The translations under genes and the position numbers were made by a program. The notes below the pieces were generated by a model. The model saw nothing but the letters and a program-made list of their open reading frames with translations. It ran no database searches and had not been told where the DNA came from. This document shows positions 56,036 through 64,000 of a stretch of 64,000 nucleotides of DNA, in pieces. Position 1 is the stretch's first letter. Each line of letters begins with the position of its first letter. The DNA comes from JANSXG01 sp024743075 (GTDB lineage Bacteria > Planctomycetota > Phycisphaerae > Phycisphaerales > UBA1924), in assembly GCA_042140185.1 (NCBI GenBank), contig CP159477.1, positions 1 to 64,000 of the forward strand, in the 5' to 3' direction.

Positions 56036-57633
56036 ATGGCCAAAGCAGACCCCAAAGAAATCAACGCGATCCTCCAATCCGCCAAAATGGCCCACAAGGC
56101 CAACAACTTCCGCGAGGCGGAGACCGGATACAGGCGCATCCTCTCCATGAACCCGCGTCACGCCGAGGCCACGCACCTGCTCGGTCTCATAGCCATCGGC
56201 GCCGGCATGATCGCCGACGGCATCGATCTGCTTGAGAAAGCGGTCGCGCTGGAACCGAAGAACCTGCGGATCCTGCTCGATCTGGCGCGAGCCCATCGCG
56301 AGATCGGGCACATGGAAGAGACCGCCAAGGTCCTGCGCCGCGCCGAAAAGATTGCCCCGAACGAGCCGCTGGTCATCGCCCAACTCGCCGATGTGCTGAA
56401 ACTGACCGGCGATTACGAGGAGGCGCTCGAGATCGCCGACCGGGGTCTGGTGCTGAACCCGCGCATCGCCCAGTTCTTCGCGACCAAAGCGACCACGCTC
56501 GAGAAACTCAAGAAGTACGACGAGGCCATCGCCGTCTGCCGGGAGGCCTTCAAGCTCGCCGACGACGCCCAGGCCGAGCCGCCGATGATGATCACCATGG
56601 TCTTCGCGCAGATCGCGCCTCGCGTCGGGCTGTCCGATGAAGCGGTCGAGCGCGTGAATCGCGGTCTGGAACAGCCCAATGTCCACCCGCAGGAGCGGAT
56701 GACCGCCCTGTTCGCCCTCGCCAACATCGAGGCGGAACGCGACAACCACGAGAAGGCCTTCGAACTGTACCAGCAGGCCAACAGCGCGATCGAGAAGCGT
56801 TGGAAGGCCGACATGCATTCGCAGGTCGTCGATTCGCTCATCGGCATGTACTCGCCGGAGCGCTGCAAGCAGATGAAGCGGTCCCACAACGCCGCCGAGA
56901 CTCCCGTCTTCATCGTCGGCATGCCGCGATCGGGCACCACCCTTGTTGAGCAGATCCTCGGAGCCCATCCCGAGGTCGAGCCGTTCGGCGAACTGCTGGA
57001 CATTTGGGACGCCGCCCGCCGGCTCAGCCGCATGACCGGAGCGCAGTACATGACGCCCCAGTTCATGGACGCTCTCACGACCAAGCAACTCGACGAGGTC
57101 GCCCAGCGGTACATCGCCCGTCACCGGTCCCAGGCCCGCGGGGCCAAGCGCGTGACCGACAAGCTGCCGACAAACTTTCTGAACCTCGGCTTCATCGCTC
57201 AGGCTCTTCCGGCGCGCGGATCATCCACTGCGTTCGCGACCCGATGGACACCTGCTGGTCCAATTTCACGATGCACTACACGTCGGACCTGCCGTTCGCC
57301 CGAGACCTGTCGGATCTCGGCCAGTACTACCGCGACTACCAGCGCCTCATGGAGCACTTCAAGTCCGCGCTCGATCTGCCAATCCTGGATGTTCGATACG
57401 AGGAACTCGTCGAGGACATCGAGGGCCAGAGCAAGCGCATGCTCGACTTCCTCGAACTCGACTGGGACGAGAGCGTGCTGCGCTACTACGAGTCCGACCG
57501 GCGCATCCTGACCGCCAGTTCCGAGCAGGCGAACAAGCCGATATACACCTCGTCGATCGGCCGGTACAAGCCGTACGAGTCGATGCTCGGCGATCTGAAG
57601 GCAGCCCTCGAACCGGCCGGATCGGCGTCCTGA
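56036..57633 (+). CDS. TPR-sulfotransferase fusion protein (one frame break)
   Basis: The restored length is 532 residues. The N-terminal half (about 1-270) is built of TPR-like helical pairs (N-N-F-R-E-A-E-T-G-Y-R-R-I-L, H-A-E-A-T-H-L-L-G). The C-terminal half is a sulfotransferase with the PAPS-binding loop VFIVGMPRSGTTLVEQIL (about 297-314) and the 3'-phosphate block I-I-H-C-V-R-D-P-M-D. One base must be added near 57210 to reach that block. It is probably cytoplasmic and sulfates a protein or glycan. Such TPR-sulfotransferases are common in bacteria with elaborate surface polymers. It starts at ATG 56036, just past the tRNA terminator. Confidence 0.85.
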
Positions 57634-57649
57634 TCCCGACGCTGCCGGT

Positions 57650-58150
57650 TTAGAGACCTGTTGATCCGAAGCCGCCGGTCCCGCGCTCGGTGTCGTCCAG
57701 TTCGGTCACGGCTTCCAGCCGGGCGTGCGCGACCGGCGCGATGATCATCTGCGCGATCCGCATCCCTGCTTCAACCGTAAACGGCTCTCGCCCGAGATTG
57801 ATCAGCGGCACCATCACCTCGCCCCGGTAGTCCGCATCGATCGTGCCCGGGCTGTTGGGCAGGGTGATCCCGTGTTTCGATGCGAGCCCCGAACGCGGAC
57901 GGACCTGGGCCTCGTACCCGGGTTCCAATGCCATCTGGAATCCGCACGGCACAACGGCAATATCGCCCGGCTGAAGCGTGCGGGCCTTCCCGTCCTCGGG
58001 AGCGGCGCTAAGGTCGAGGCCCGCGGCGTGGACCGACTTGTACGAGGGCATGACCGCCGACGGACGCACGAGGCGAATCCGCACAAGCGGCTTTGAGGGG
58101 CCCGACGCGGCCCGGTCGATTGGTTCAGAGATCGGAGTTGGGGTGTTCAC
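57650..58150 (-). CDS. dut: dUTP diphosphatase
   Basis: A 166-residue trimeric dUTPase. All five motifs are intact: A-A-G-L-D-L, R-P-R-S-G-L-A, G-T-I-D-A-D-Y-R-G-E-V, R-I-A-Q-M-I-I-A-P-V and the C-terminal R-G-T-G-G-F-G-S-T-G. An N-terminal extension of about 20 polar residues precedes the core. It prevents uracil incorporation into DNA and supplies dUMP. It follows the small coiled-coil gene by four bases on the same strand, so the two are likely co-transcribed. Confidence 0.93.
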   Translation of the reverse strand: MNTPTPISEPIDRAASGPSKPLVRIRLVRPSAVMPSYKSVHAAGLDLSAAPEDGKARTLQPGDIAVVPCGFQMALEPGYEAQVRPRSGLASKHGITLPNSPGTIDADYRGEVMVPLINLGREPFTVEAGMRIAQMIIAPVAHARLEAVTELDDTERGTGGFGSTGL

Positions 58151-58154
58151 ACCC

Positions 58155-58484
58155 TCAGCCTAACAGCGACAATTCTCCCGCGGCTTCAAACCGCGAGGCG
58201 TCCTGTTGTGTCAGCGAACGCCCGGCCTCACCCACCTCGCGCTTCAGACGCTCAACGATCCGGCTCGTCGCATGGATCGCCCGTTCGATCGCCGAAGTTC
58301 CGGTGATCGCCTTCATGGCGTCGGCTCGCTTGAGTTCGACCGCTTGCCGGTCGGCCTCCAGTTTCGCTTCGTAGAGCGAGCGGAGCACCGCTTCGGCTTT
58401 GCGCAGGCGTTCCTGTAGTTCGATGAACATGCTTTGGCGATCGCGTGCAGCGCCAACCGGAGCGTGGGCAGTGGGTTGAGCCAT
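58155..58484 (-). CDS. hypothetical helical protein upstream of dut
   Basis: A 109-residue protein from ATG 58484 (AGGGGAC about eight bases upstream). Almost entirely helical, with heptad-like L-R-K-A-E-A-V-L-R-S-L-Y-E-A-K-L and I-V-E-R-L-K-R-E-V, so probably a coiled-coil dimer. No family was recognised. A longer frame to 58568 exists but lacks a site. Confidence 0.5.
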   Translation of the reverse strand: MAQPTAHAPVGAARDRQSMFIELQERLRKAEAVLRSLYEAKLEADRQAVELKRADAMKAITGTSAIERAIHATSRIVERLKREVGEAGRSLTQQDASRFEAAGELSLLG

Positions 58485-58619
58485 GCTTTCGTCCCCTCGG
58501 TAGGCCGCTCTCCGAGCGGCTGGGAGGTCGAGCGGGCAACGGAAACCGTCGCCGAACTCCATCTTCATCGGATCGGACGGAGTGGTCTTACGGAATTATC
58601 AAGACCTTTACCCAGGTTA

Positions 58620-60206
58620 TCAAGCCGCATCAGCGGGAACCGGCTTCCGAGCCGCGACAATGGTCGGTTCCTGTTTGGAATTTGAGGCCGGAATCTGCGG
58701 CACCCAGGCCCGGATCGCCTCGATCACGGCGTCCACATCGGTCCTGTTCCGGATTCGGGTCATGTCGCTGAGCATCGCCGCCACACGCTCCGGCTCGGGG
58801 CGATCGCCCGACCACGACTGAACACCGGGTACCGGGGTCGGGCTGAGGTGCTCGGCGTCGTAGACCAGCTCCTCGTGCAGTTTCTCGCCGGGTCGCGCTC
58901 CGGTGACAGCGATCCGCACCCCGGTGGCATCGGCGTGAGCACATTCGCCAGGAACCAGAGGGAGGAGCCCATGGGCCGCGATAAACCGTCGGGCCAGATC
59001 CATGATCCGGACCGGCTCGCCCATGTCGAGCACGAACACCTCACGCCCGGTTGAAGCGGACGTCCCTGGTTCGACCAGCGCCGCGGATTGGATGACCAGC
59101 GACGCCGCCTCCGGGATGGTCATGAAGTAGCGAGTCATGCGCGGGTCCGTGACGGTCACGGGGCCGCCCTCGGCGATCTGCTTCGCCCAGATCGGGAGCA
59201 CGCTGCAGGCCGATCCGAGCACATTGCCGAACCGCACCAGGCTGAACCGGGTTGTTTCCTGACACTCGTTCAGCGAACGCACGTACAACTCGGCCATGCG
59301 CTTGGTCGCGCCCATGACACTGGTCGGATTCACCGCCTTATCGGTCGAGATCATCACGAACCGCTCGACACCAACGGCGATCGCGGCGTCCGCGACGGCG
59401 ACCGTCCCGAACAGGTTGTTGTTCACCGCCGCGGCGGGGTGATCTTCCATCAGCGGGACGTGCTTGTGGGCCGCCGCGTGGAAGACGATGTCGGGCGCCA
59501 GTTCCTCCATCCGCTCGAGCGTGCGCGGAGAGTCGACCACATCATGAAGAACGACGCGCCGGTCGACCTCGGGGTGGACCGCGCCGAGCTGGCGGTCGAT
59601 CTCGAACAGCGCGTTGTCGGATCGGTCCATCAGGATGATCAGCGACGGAGCGTGGGCCGCGCAGATGCGGGCCAACTCGCTCCCGATGCTCCCGCCAGCC
59701 CCCGTGATGAGCACCCGCTTCCCTCCCACGACGCTGCGGACAAGTTCGGGGTCGGTGGAGCGGGGCGGGCGGTCGAACAGCGCACCGGGATCGATCTCCC
59801 GTCGCGGGCTGTGAGACTGTGGCTGACTCAGCCCGTTGGCGAGGTCTTCGATAAGGGGAAGGTGGCGGACGCTGATACCCGCCGACTCGATCGCTCGCTG
59901 GGTTTTCGCGCTCAGGGTGGACATGGCCGCCGGGATGCAGAGCAGCGCTGAGGTCGCGCCGGTCTCGCTCGCGATGCGTTCGACATCCTTGATTGAACCG
60001 AGAGTGGGAATGCCGCACGACCAGGTTGGCGGGTCGTTGTCCGCATCGCCATCGGTGACGACGACCGATCCGACAACCGCGGTGCGGAGCTGGCGCGACT
60101 CGCAGACCGCCGCTGCTGCGCGAGAGAGCGTGTCCGTCGTGCCGACGATGAGCAGACGCGTGCCGGCGAGCGGAGCGGGCTCGGGTCTGGATTGAGCGTG
60201 CGACAT
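58620..60206 (-). CDS. FlaA1/CapD-like nucleotide-sugar epimerase-dehydratase without TM domain
   Basis: A 528-residue protein from ATG 60206 (GGAGG seven bases upstream). The N-terminal Rossmann-like region (R-L-L-I-V-G-T-T-D-T, about 16-130) matches the CoA-binding-like part of the family. The SDR catalytic domain has ITGAGGSIGSEL, H-A-A-A-H-K-H-V-P-L-M-E, and the M-x-x-x-K type active site in STDKAVNPTSVMGATKR. The four N-terminal TM helices of membrane-bound WbpM/PglF relatives are missing, so it should be soluble. It makes 4-keto-6-deoxy sugars for surface glycans (family inference). It fits with manC elsewhere in the window. Confidence 0.82.
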   Translation of the reverse strand: MSHAQSRPEPAPLAGTRLLIVGTTDTLSRAAAAVCESRQLRTAVVGSVVVTDGDADNDPPTWSCGIPTLGSIKDVERIASETGATSALLCIPAAMSTLSAKTQRAIESAGISVRHLPLIEDLANGLSQPQSHSPRREIDPGALFDRPPRSTDPELVRSVVGGKRVLITGAGGSIGSELARICAAHAPSLIILMDRSDNALFEIDRQLGAVHPEVDRRVVLHDVVDSPRTLERMEELAPDIVFHAAAHKHVPLMEDHPAAAVNNNLFGTVAVADAAIAVGVERFVMISTDKAVNPTSVMGATKRMAELYVRSLNECQETTRFSLVRFGNVLGSACSVLPIWAKQIAEGGPVTVTDPRMTRYFMTIPEAASLVIQSAALVEPGTSASTGREVFVLDMGEPVRIMDLARRFIAAHGLLPLVPGECAHADATGVRIAVTGARPGEKLHEELVYDAEHLSPTPVPGVQSWSGDRPEPERVAAMLSDMTRIRNRTDVDAVIEAIRAWVPQIPASNSKQEPTIVAARKPVPADAA

Positions 60207-60259
60207 CGCGAGGCCTCCAACCGGAGTATCGGCGGGATCGCGCGAATCGCTGGGGATTT

Positions 60260-60613
60260 TCACGGCCGGCGGGGCGTTTCAGGCTCTCGGTCCGGGTCGA
60301 TCTCTCGGAGGTATTCCCAGGAGTAGATCCCGGTGTCATGCCCGTCGGAGAAGCGGATCCTGATCGCGTAGTTTCCCACGAGCTCCGCGGAGGTCGCGCT
60401 CAACGGGCCCTCGGACGCCCCGCCCCGCTTGGGGGTGCTGGGGAGCACGGTGAGCGGGTTCTTCGCCAACTCCTCGCGAAGTTTCCGGGCCTCGGCCGAG
60501 GGCGACATCTTGCGCAGATAGGCGATCGGATACACCGAAACCGAACCGTCCTCCCACTCGACCGTGAGAGATTCGGACTTCTTCAGGTCGAGATTGTTCG
60601 GGGCGAATGCCAT
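60260..60613 (-). CDS. DUF971 (GBBH-like N-terminal) protein
   Basis: A 117-residue small protein. A single DUF971 domain: L-T-V-E-W-E-D-G-S-V-S-V-Y-P-I-A-Y-L-R and the C-terminal N-Y-A-I-R-I-R-F-S-D-G-H-D-T-G-I-Y-S-W-E-Y-L. Stand-alone DUF971 proteins are often tied to iron-sulfur protein handling in relatives. ATG 60613 was chosen because the domain begins soon after. It lies 53 bases upstream of the epimerase gene on the same strand. Confidence 0.8.
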   Translation of the reverse strand: MAFAPNNLDLKKSESLTVEWEDGSVSVYPIAYLRKMSPSAEARKLREELAKNPLTVLPSTPKRGGASEGPLSATSAELVGNYAIRIRFSDGHDTGIYSWEYLREIDPDREPETPRRP

Positions 60614-60681
60614 GACGCGGGAAAGGTAGCGGTCCGGGACGCTGCTGGCGACGGGATGGGGGAGCGAATCCCAAAAGCACA

Positions 60682-60711
60682 GCCGCCCGGCACAGGAAGT
60701 GTGCGGGCGGC
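60682..60711 (-). terminator. rho-independent terminator
   Basis: The stem GCCGCCCG-CACA / TGTG-CGGGCGGC is followed on the minus strand by TGTGCTTTTGG. It lies 71 bases past the stop of the PPC-domain gene. Confidence 0.75.
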
Positions 60712-60781
60712 CATCAATCTTCACGCCGACGCGAGAGGGGGAGCGTCGGCGGAATCTGTTTCCTTTGCTGACCGGAGAGGA

Positions 60782-61324
60782 TCAGCGACGACGACGGGTC
60801 GCGGCGAGACCGGCGAGGCCGGCGATCGCGATCGCACCCGGAGTCGGGACCGGAACGATGCTGAGCTTCACGGTGTACACGCCGGACTCGTCGTGCGAAC
60901 CGTTGAAGTCGGCTGCGTCACCAAAGCCGCTGACCGCGAAGGACAGCGTCTGGGCACCGGCGTTTTCGTAGACAATGACCGACCCGAGGTTGCTCGGGAA
61001 GCCAGCATCGTCGTTGAATGCGAGCTGCGTGCCGCCGGCGTCGTACAGTCCGAGGATCGTGTCCGGCGACTGGAGCGGGATGTCCAGCGGGATGATCACG
61101 ATCGTGAGGATGGAGTTCGCCGGGACGTTGACGGAGAACCAATCCACATCACCGGTCTGGCCTGAGACCAGTTCGGCTCCGTAAACAGCAGCACCGTCCA
61201 CCACGGTGATCATGTCGGCTCCGGCCTGCGTGTCGTTGGCCGGATCCGAATCGATAATGCTCGCCGACGCAACGCTCGCGCCGAAAAGCAGTGCAGAAAC
61301 TGCACCAATTGAAGCAATCTTCAT
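60782..61324 (-). CDS. secreted PPC-domain protein with PEP-CTERM-like anchor
   Basis: A 180-residue protein from ATG 61324. The signal peptide covers about 1-22. A prepeptidase-C-terminal-like beta domain has G-D-V-D-W-F-S-V-N-V-P-A, D-T-I-L-G-L-Y-D-A-G-G-T and F-N-D-D-A-G. The sorting tail is PVPTPGAIAIAGLAGLAATR followed by RRR. A short exported protein with its own terminator. PPC domains usually accompany enzymes; here it stands alone with an anchor. Confidence 0.78.
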   Translation of the reverse strand: MKIASIGAVSALLFGASVASASIIDSDPANDTQAGADMITVVDGAAVYGAELVSGQTGDVDWFSVNVPANSILTIVIIPLDIPLQSPDTILGLYDAGGTQLAFNDDAGFPSNLGSVIVYENAGAQTLSFAVSGFGDAADFNGSHDESGVYTVKLSIVPVPTPGAIAIAGLAGLAATRRRR

Positions 61325-61528
61325 CTCGTCTCTCCTGACTCGTTGTCGTGGCGGTCCTTGTGCGGGGACCGCTCTGTGCATCTACAGGATAATGCGCATT
61401 GCCCATGCGTCGAGCGAAATGCACGCAAAGATGTGCAATTTTCCGCTCCAACCCAAAAACAGGGGTGAAGATAGGAAGAGCCCCGTTATTCGGACGGTCT
61501 GCTTAACGCTCGCCCCGATAACCGGGGG

Positions 61529-62098
61529 TCACATCGGCTTCTTGTCGATGGTCACGTCGTAGACATGCAGGAGCTTGTTCTTGTCGAACACCATCTCCTG
61601 GCGGCTGTAGCCGGTGATGTCGTATTCCGGCGTGAGCTCGATCGCGTCGACGGGGCATGCCTCCTCGCACATCCCGCAGAAAATGCAACGGAGCTCGTCG
61701 ATTTCGAACTTGACCGGGTATTTTTCCCGATCGTCCCAGGGGGATTCGCCAGCCTCGATATGGATGCAGTTCGCCGGGCAGATGGTGGGGCACATCATGC
61801 AGGCGACGCACTTCACGCGTCCCTCTTCGTCCCGGTTCAGGCGATGCACGCCTCGGAAGTTGCTGACCTGCATGCCACGGGCGTCCGGAGCCGTGTGCTC
61901 CTTTCGCTCCTCGGGGTACTGCAGGGCCTGCGTGGTCTTGCTCTTGCCGACCACGGGCAGCTTCGACTGTCCGAAGCTGGTGAAGAAGTGACGGACCGTG
62001 GTCCCGAAGCCCTTCACGATCGACGGCACGTAGGCGTTCTCCATGGCGTTCAGCGCCGGGCGGGAGATGCGTTTGATGTCGTTCTCGGCAATCGGCAT
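61529..62098 (-). CDS. nuoI: NADH-quinone oxidoreductase subunit I (ferredoxin-type)
   Basis: A 189-residue complex I subunit carrying two [4Fe-4S] clusters: CVACMMCPTICP (about 97-108) and CIFCGMCEEACP (about 138-149). The N-terminal amphipathic region (about 20-45, V-K-G-F-G-T-T-V-R-H-F-F) is typical. ATG 62098 was chosen because the frame upstream has no conserved content. It stands alone; nuoD is about 22 kb to the left and no other nuo gene is in the window. Confidence 0.92.
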   Translation of the reverse strand: MPIAENDIKRISRPALNAMENAYVPSIVKGFGTTVRHFFTSFGQSKLPVVGKSKTTQALQYPEERKEHTAPDARGMQVSNFRGVHRLNRDEEGRVKCVACMMCPTICPANCIHIEAGESPWDDREKYPVKFEIDELRCIFCGMCEEACPVDAIELTPEYDITGYSRQEMVFDKNKLLHVYDVTIDKKPM

Positions 62099-62305
62099 GG
62101 GACCCTGGACTCCGGTCTGGGGCGTGTGGTGGAGCGTCTGGCGTGAAGCATAGCGAACCGGCGCGCCCGCTTCTGCGCGGAATCGCGCTGGTTCGGGGAG
62201 AACCTGTCGGCGGAAGGGGGCAAATCGGTGCCGGCGATACCCTCGCCGGATTCCGAGCCGGGCCCGAAGCCGGGCGACCGGGGACCTCTCAGTCAGGAGC
62301 ACGCG

Positions 62306-63660
62306 ATGCCGTTTTCGTCAGGTGGAGTCAGTTTCAGTCGCCTGCTGGTCAATGCCGGCCCCGACACCCCGACCCGTACGCTCGGTCTGGAGCAGCTCGA
62401 GGTGCTGAGCGAGCATCGGTTCGAGCAGACCGACCTCGGCATTCCGCTCGAAACCGAATCCGGCTGGACGACGGCGGTGCACCTGATGGACACCGCGTTC
62501 GACTACGACAAAGTGGTCTATCAGGACGGATCGCTGGGGCTTTTCGGGCTGCGGATCGATACGAACAAGGTGCCGGCTGATGTGAAAAAGGCGGTCCGCA
62601 CGCAGCACGAGATCGCCCTGGCCAAAGACAATCCCTCGGGGTTTCTCAGCAAGCGCCAGAAGACGGAGGCCAAGGAACTCGCCGAGCACGAGCTGCACGA
62701 GCACCTGTCGGCCGGTCGGTATCGCAAGTCGAAGATGACTGAACTGCTCTGGGATGTGTCCGGGAAGACTGTTCTGACCGCAGGATCGGCGAACCGAACG
62801 CTGGAAGTGCTGTCCGAGCGTTGGCGGGCGAGCTGGGGTGGCGGGCTTTCACCGGCCTCGGCCGGGTCGCTCGCGTACGCGTTCCTTTCGGCGAAGGGCC
62901 TGAGCCGCGACTACGAGGACCTCCGCCCGTCCGCGTTCACCGCGCCGCCTCCGGCGCGGGGTCCCGGGCAGATGAGGCCGGCGAACCGGTGTTCGGCGAT
63001 GACCCGCTCACGCCGGAAGTGCCGTGGGCATCGGGCGGTCCGGAGCCGCGAGACTTTCTGGGCAACGAACTGCTCGTGTGGCTGTGGTACATGGTGGATC
63101 AGCACGAGGGATTGATCGAGCTGCGCGATGAGGGCGAGGGCACCAGCGAGATCGCGGTGCTGCTGGACCGGTCGCTGGAAATGGAGTGCGGCTGGGGGAT
63201 CAGCGGAAAGCAATCACTGCGGGACCACGCCGGGGGAACCGCGCCGATTCGGATGGCCGAAGCGGCGGACGCGCTGGCGACGGGCAAGTGGCCCCGCAAG
63301 GCCGGTCTGGTGCTGGCCGACGGTGCCGGAGCGGGGGACCAGTTCACGCTGACGCTTCAGGCGGACCGTTGGCTCGTCTCGGGAGCGAAATTGCCCCACA
63401 CCGAGCAGGAGTTCGAGACGGTGCGCGAACTCGGCGAGTGGCGGCTGGAGCAGATCGTGCGGCTCGATAGCCTTCTGCTCCGCCTGTTCCACACCTTCCT
63501 GGAGGTCCGCTGCTCGGATCGGTGGCCGACGATGCGTCAGAAGATCCGCGATTGGATCAAGGCGAACCGCAGGAGGCGGGCGGGCATCGGGACGCCGGCG
63601 CAAGTCGAGGCGAAGCCGTCCCCGGTTTCGGGTCCGGTTGAGGTCGACGCTTCTGCGTGA
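62306..63660 (+). CDS. extended RdgC-like protein (one frame break)
   Basis: The restored length is 451 residues. The N-terminal region resembles RdgC: a T-A-V-H-L-M-D strand, I-D-T-N-K-V-P-A-D-V-K-K-A-V, then F-L-S-K-R-Q-K-T-E-A-K-E-L-A-E-H-E-L and a strand with T-A-G-S-A-N-R-T-L-E-V-L, in the same order as in E. coli RdgC. That protein is about 300 residues; here about 150 extra residues follow (L-L-V-W-L-W-Y-M-V-D). One base must be added, most simply in the G run 62958-62961. GGAGC precedes ATG 62306. RdgC is a DNA-binding ring limiting RecA. The homology call needs a profile search. Confidence 0.6.
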
Positions 63661-63732
63661 ACGAAACCGCGCGGGTGCTCTTCCTATATACAGGGAAAAG
63701 CCGTCTGAACCCGGTTGAGGAGGAACCCGCGG

Positions 63733-64000
63733 ATGATCACGAAGAAGACGATCGCGATCGGCCTGTTGTCTCTGGCGACGCTTCCGATGAGCGGATGCCT
63801 GGTGTCCGGCTCCGGCTCGAGTCGCGTGACCGGAACGCCGGTCGAGGCGGTCACGCTTGAGACACTCCACGAACAGGCGATGACGCCCGAGCAGGTTGAG
63901 CAACTGCTGGGCCCGCCGACGCGGCGCACGACCATCGACGCTGGCGAGATCTACGCGTACGAGTGGGAAAAGCACCACAAGGGAAGTGCGTCGGTGTTTC
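63733..64000 (+). CDS. BamE/OmlA-like lipoprotein, cut by window end
   Basis: The first 89 residues are visible. The signal peptide has a lipobox M-S-G-C (Cys22). The mature part has L-H-E-Q-A-M-T-P-E-Q-V-E-Q-L-L-G-P-P-T and I-Y-A-Y-E-W-E-K, the usual pattern of SmpA/OmlA-type small lipoproteins. GAGGAGG lies nine bases before ATG 63733. The 3' end is beyond the window. Confidence 0.65.
   Translation, partial: MITKKTIAIGLLSLATLPMSGCLVSGSGSSRVTGTPVEAVTLETLHEQAMTPEQVEQLLGPPTRRTTIDAGEIYAYEWEKHHKGSASVF

Noticed and set aside
190..64000. A hidden defence island (restriction, CBASS, retron, toxin-antitoxin operon)
   Set aside because: No nuclease-effector, cyclase-effector, reverse transcriptase or paired toxin gene was found; only isolated immunity-like genes and the RAYT.

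Overview
The window reads as a continuous piece of chromosome from a GC-rich, Gram-negative-type bacterium. The best fit is a planctomycete of the Phycisphaerae kind. This is an inference from secreted proteins ending in dockerin-like repeats, proteins ending in PEP-CTERM-like anchors (P-x-P-G, a hydrophobic stretch, then RRR), several lipoproteins, and housekeeping genes scattered singly rather than in classical operons. No rRNA, CRISPR array, prophage or plasmid backbone was seen; there is one tRNA gene, tRNA-Thr(CGU).

Layout. 0.2-8.5 kb: PH-like protein, holA, lipoprotein, gmk, then phoH and a PgpH-type HD phosphohydrolase on the minus strand, and a lipoprotein/DUF3592 pair. 8.5-12.5 kb: dnaE. 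12.7-17.9 kb: a PEP-CTERM protein, a small membrane protein, a REP-associated transposase (RAYT) bracketed by its REP palindromes, a class IV aminotransferase, a degenerate ApgM-like protein and an arginase-family ureohydrolase. 17.9-22.5 kb: three secreted proteins (two beta-helix paralogues, one FG-GAP propeller) sharing near-identical 3' dockerin cassettes. 22.7-31.4 kb: small accessory genes, a ROK kinase, plsC, ruvA, manC, a cysteine desulfurase-like gene and mlaF/mlaD. 31.4-33.5 kb: an accessory patch with three REPs and an Imm63-like gene. 33.5-42.3 kb: radA, a glycine-rich secreted protein, three tiny membrane proteins (two of them tandem paralogues), nuoD and a 936-residue coiled-coil lipoprotein. 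42.4-46.3 kb: a second REP-bracketed gene, a short uvrC, a PEP-CTERM protein and a lectin-dockerin protein. 46.4-51.8 kb: a minus-strand operon S41 protease - tsaD - release-factor-like - NIF3-like - M20 amidohydrolase, with ATGA overlaps. 52.1-57.6 kb: hflX, an HDOD-GGDEF-REC regulator, tRNA-Thr and a TPR-sulfotransferase. 57.6-64 kb: dut, a FlaA1/CapD-like epimerase, a DUF971 protein, a PPC-domain PEP-CTERM protein, nuoI, an extended RdgC-like protein and a partial BamE-like lipoprotein.

A dominant caveat is that at least 17 places need one extra base to keep a gene open, including dnaE (2), nuoD (2), radA, phoH, manC and the S41 protease (2). All 17 are apparent one-base deletions; most sit in C or G runs, and eight fit a run of four that should be five. 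This looks like sequencing or assembly error, not biology. Such genes are annotated as single CDS spanning the break, and product lengths are given for the restored reading frame.

The most interesting items are the RAYT/REP family and the accessory genes lying between its copies; the ApgM-like protein that has lost its metal ligands and nucleophile; the abundant-looking coiled-coil lipoprotein; the tandem small membrane proteins; the HDOD-GGDEF-REC architecture; and the near-identical 3' cassettes of the secreted proteins.
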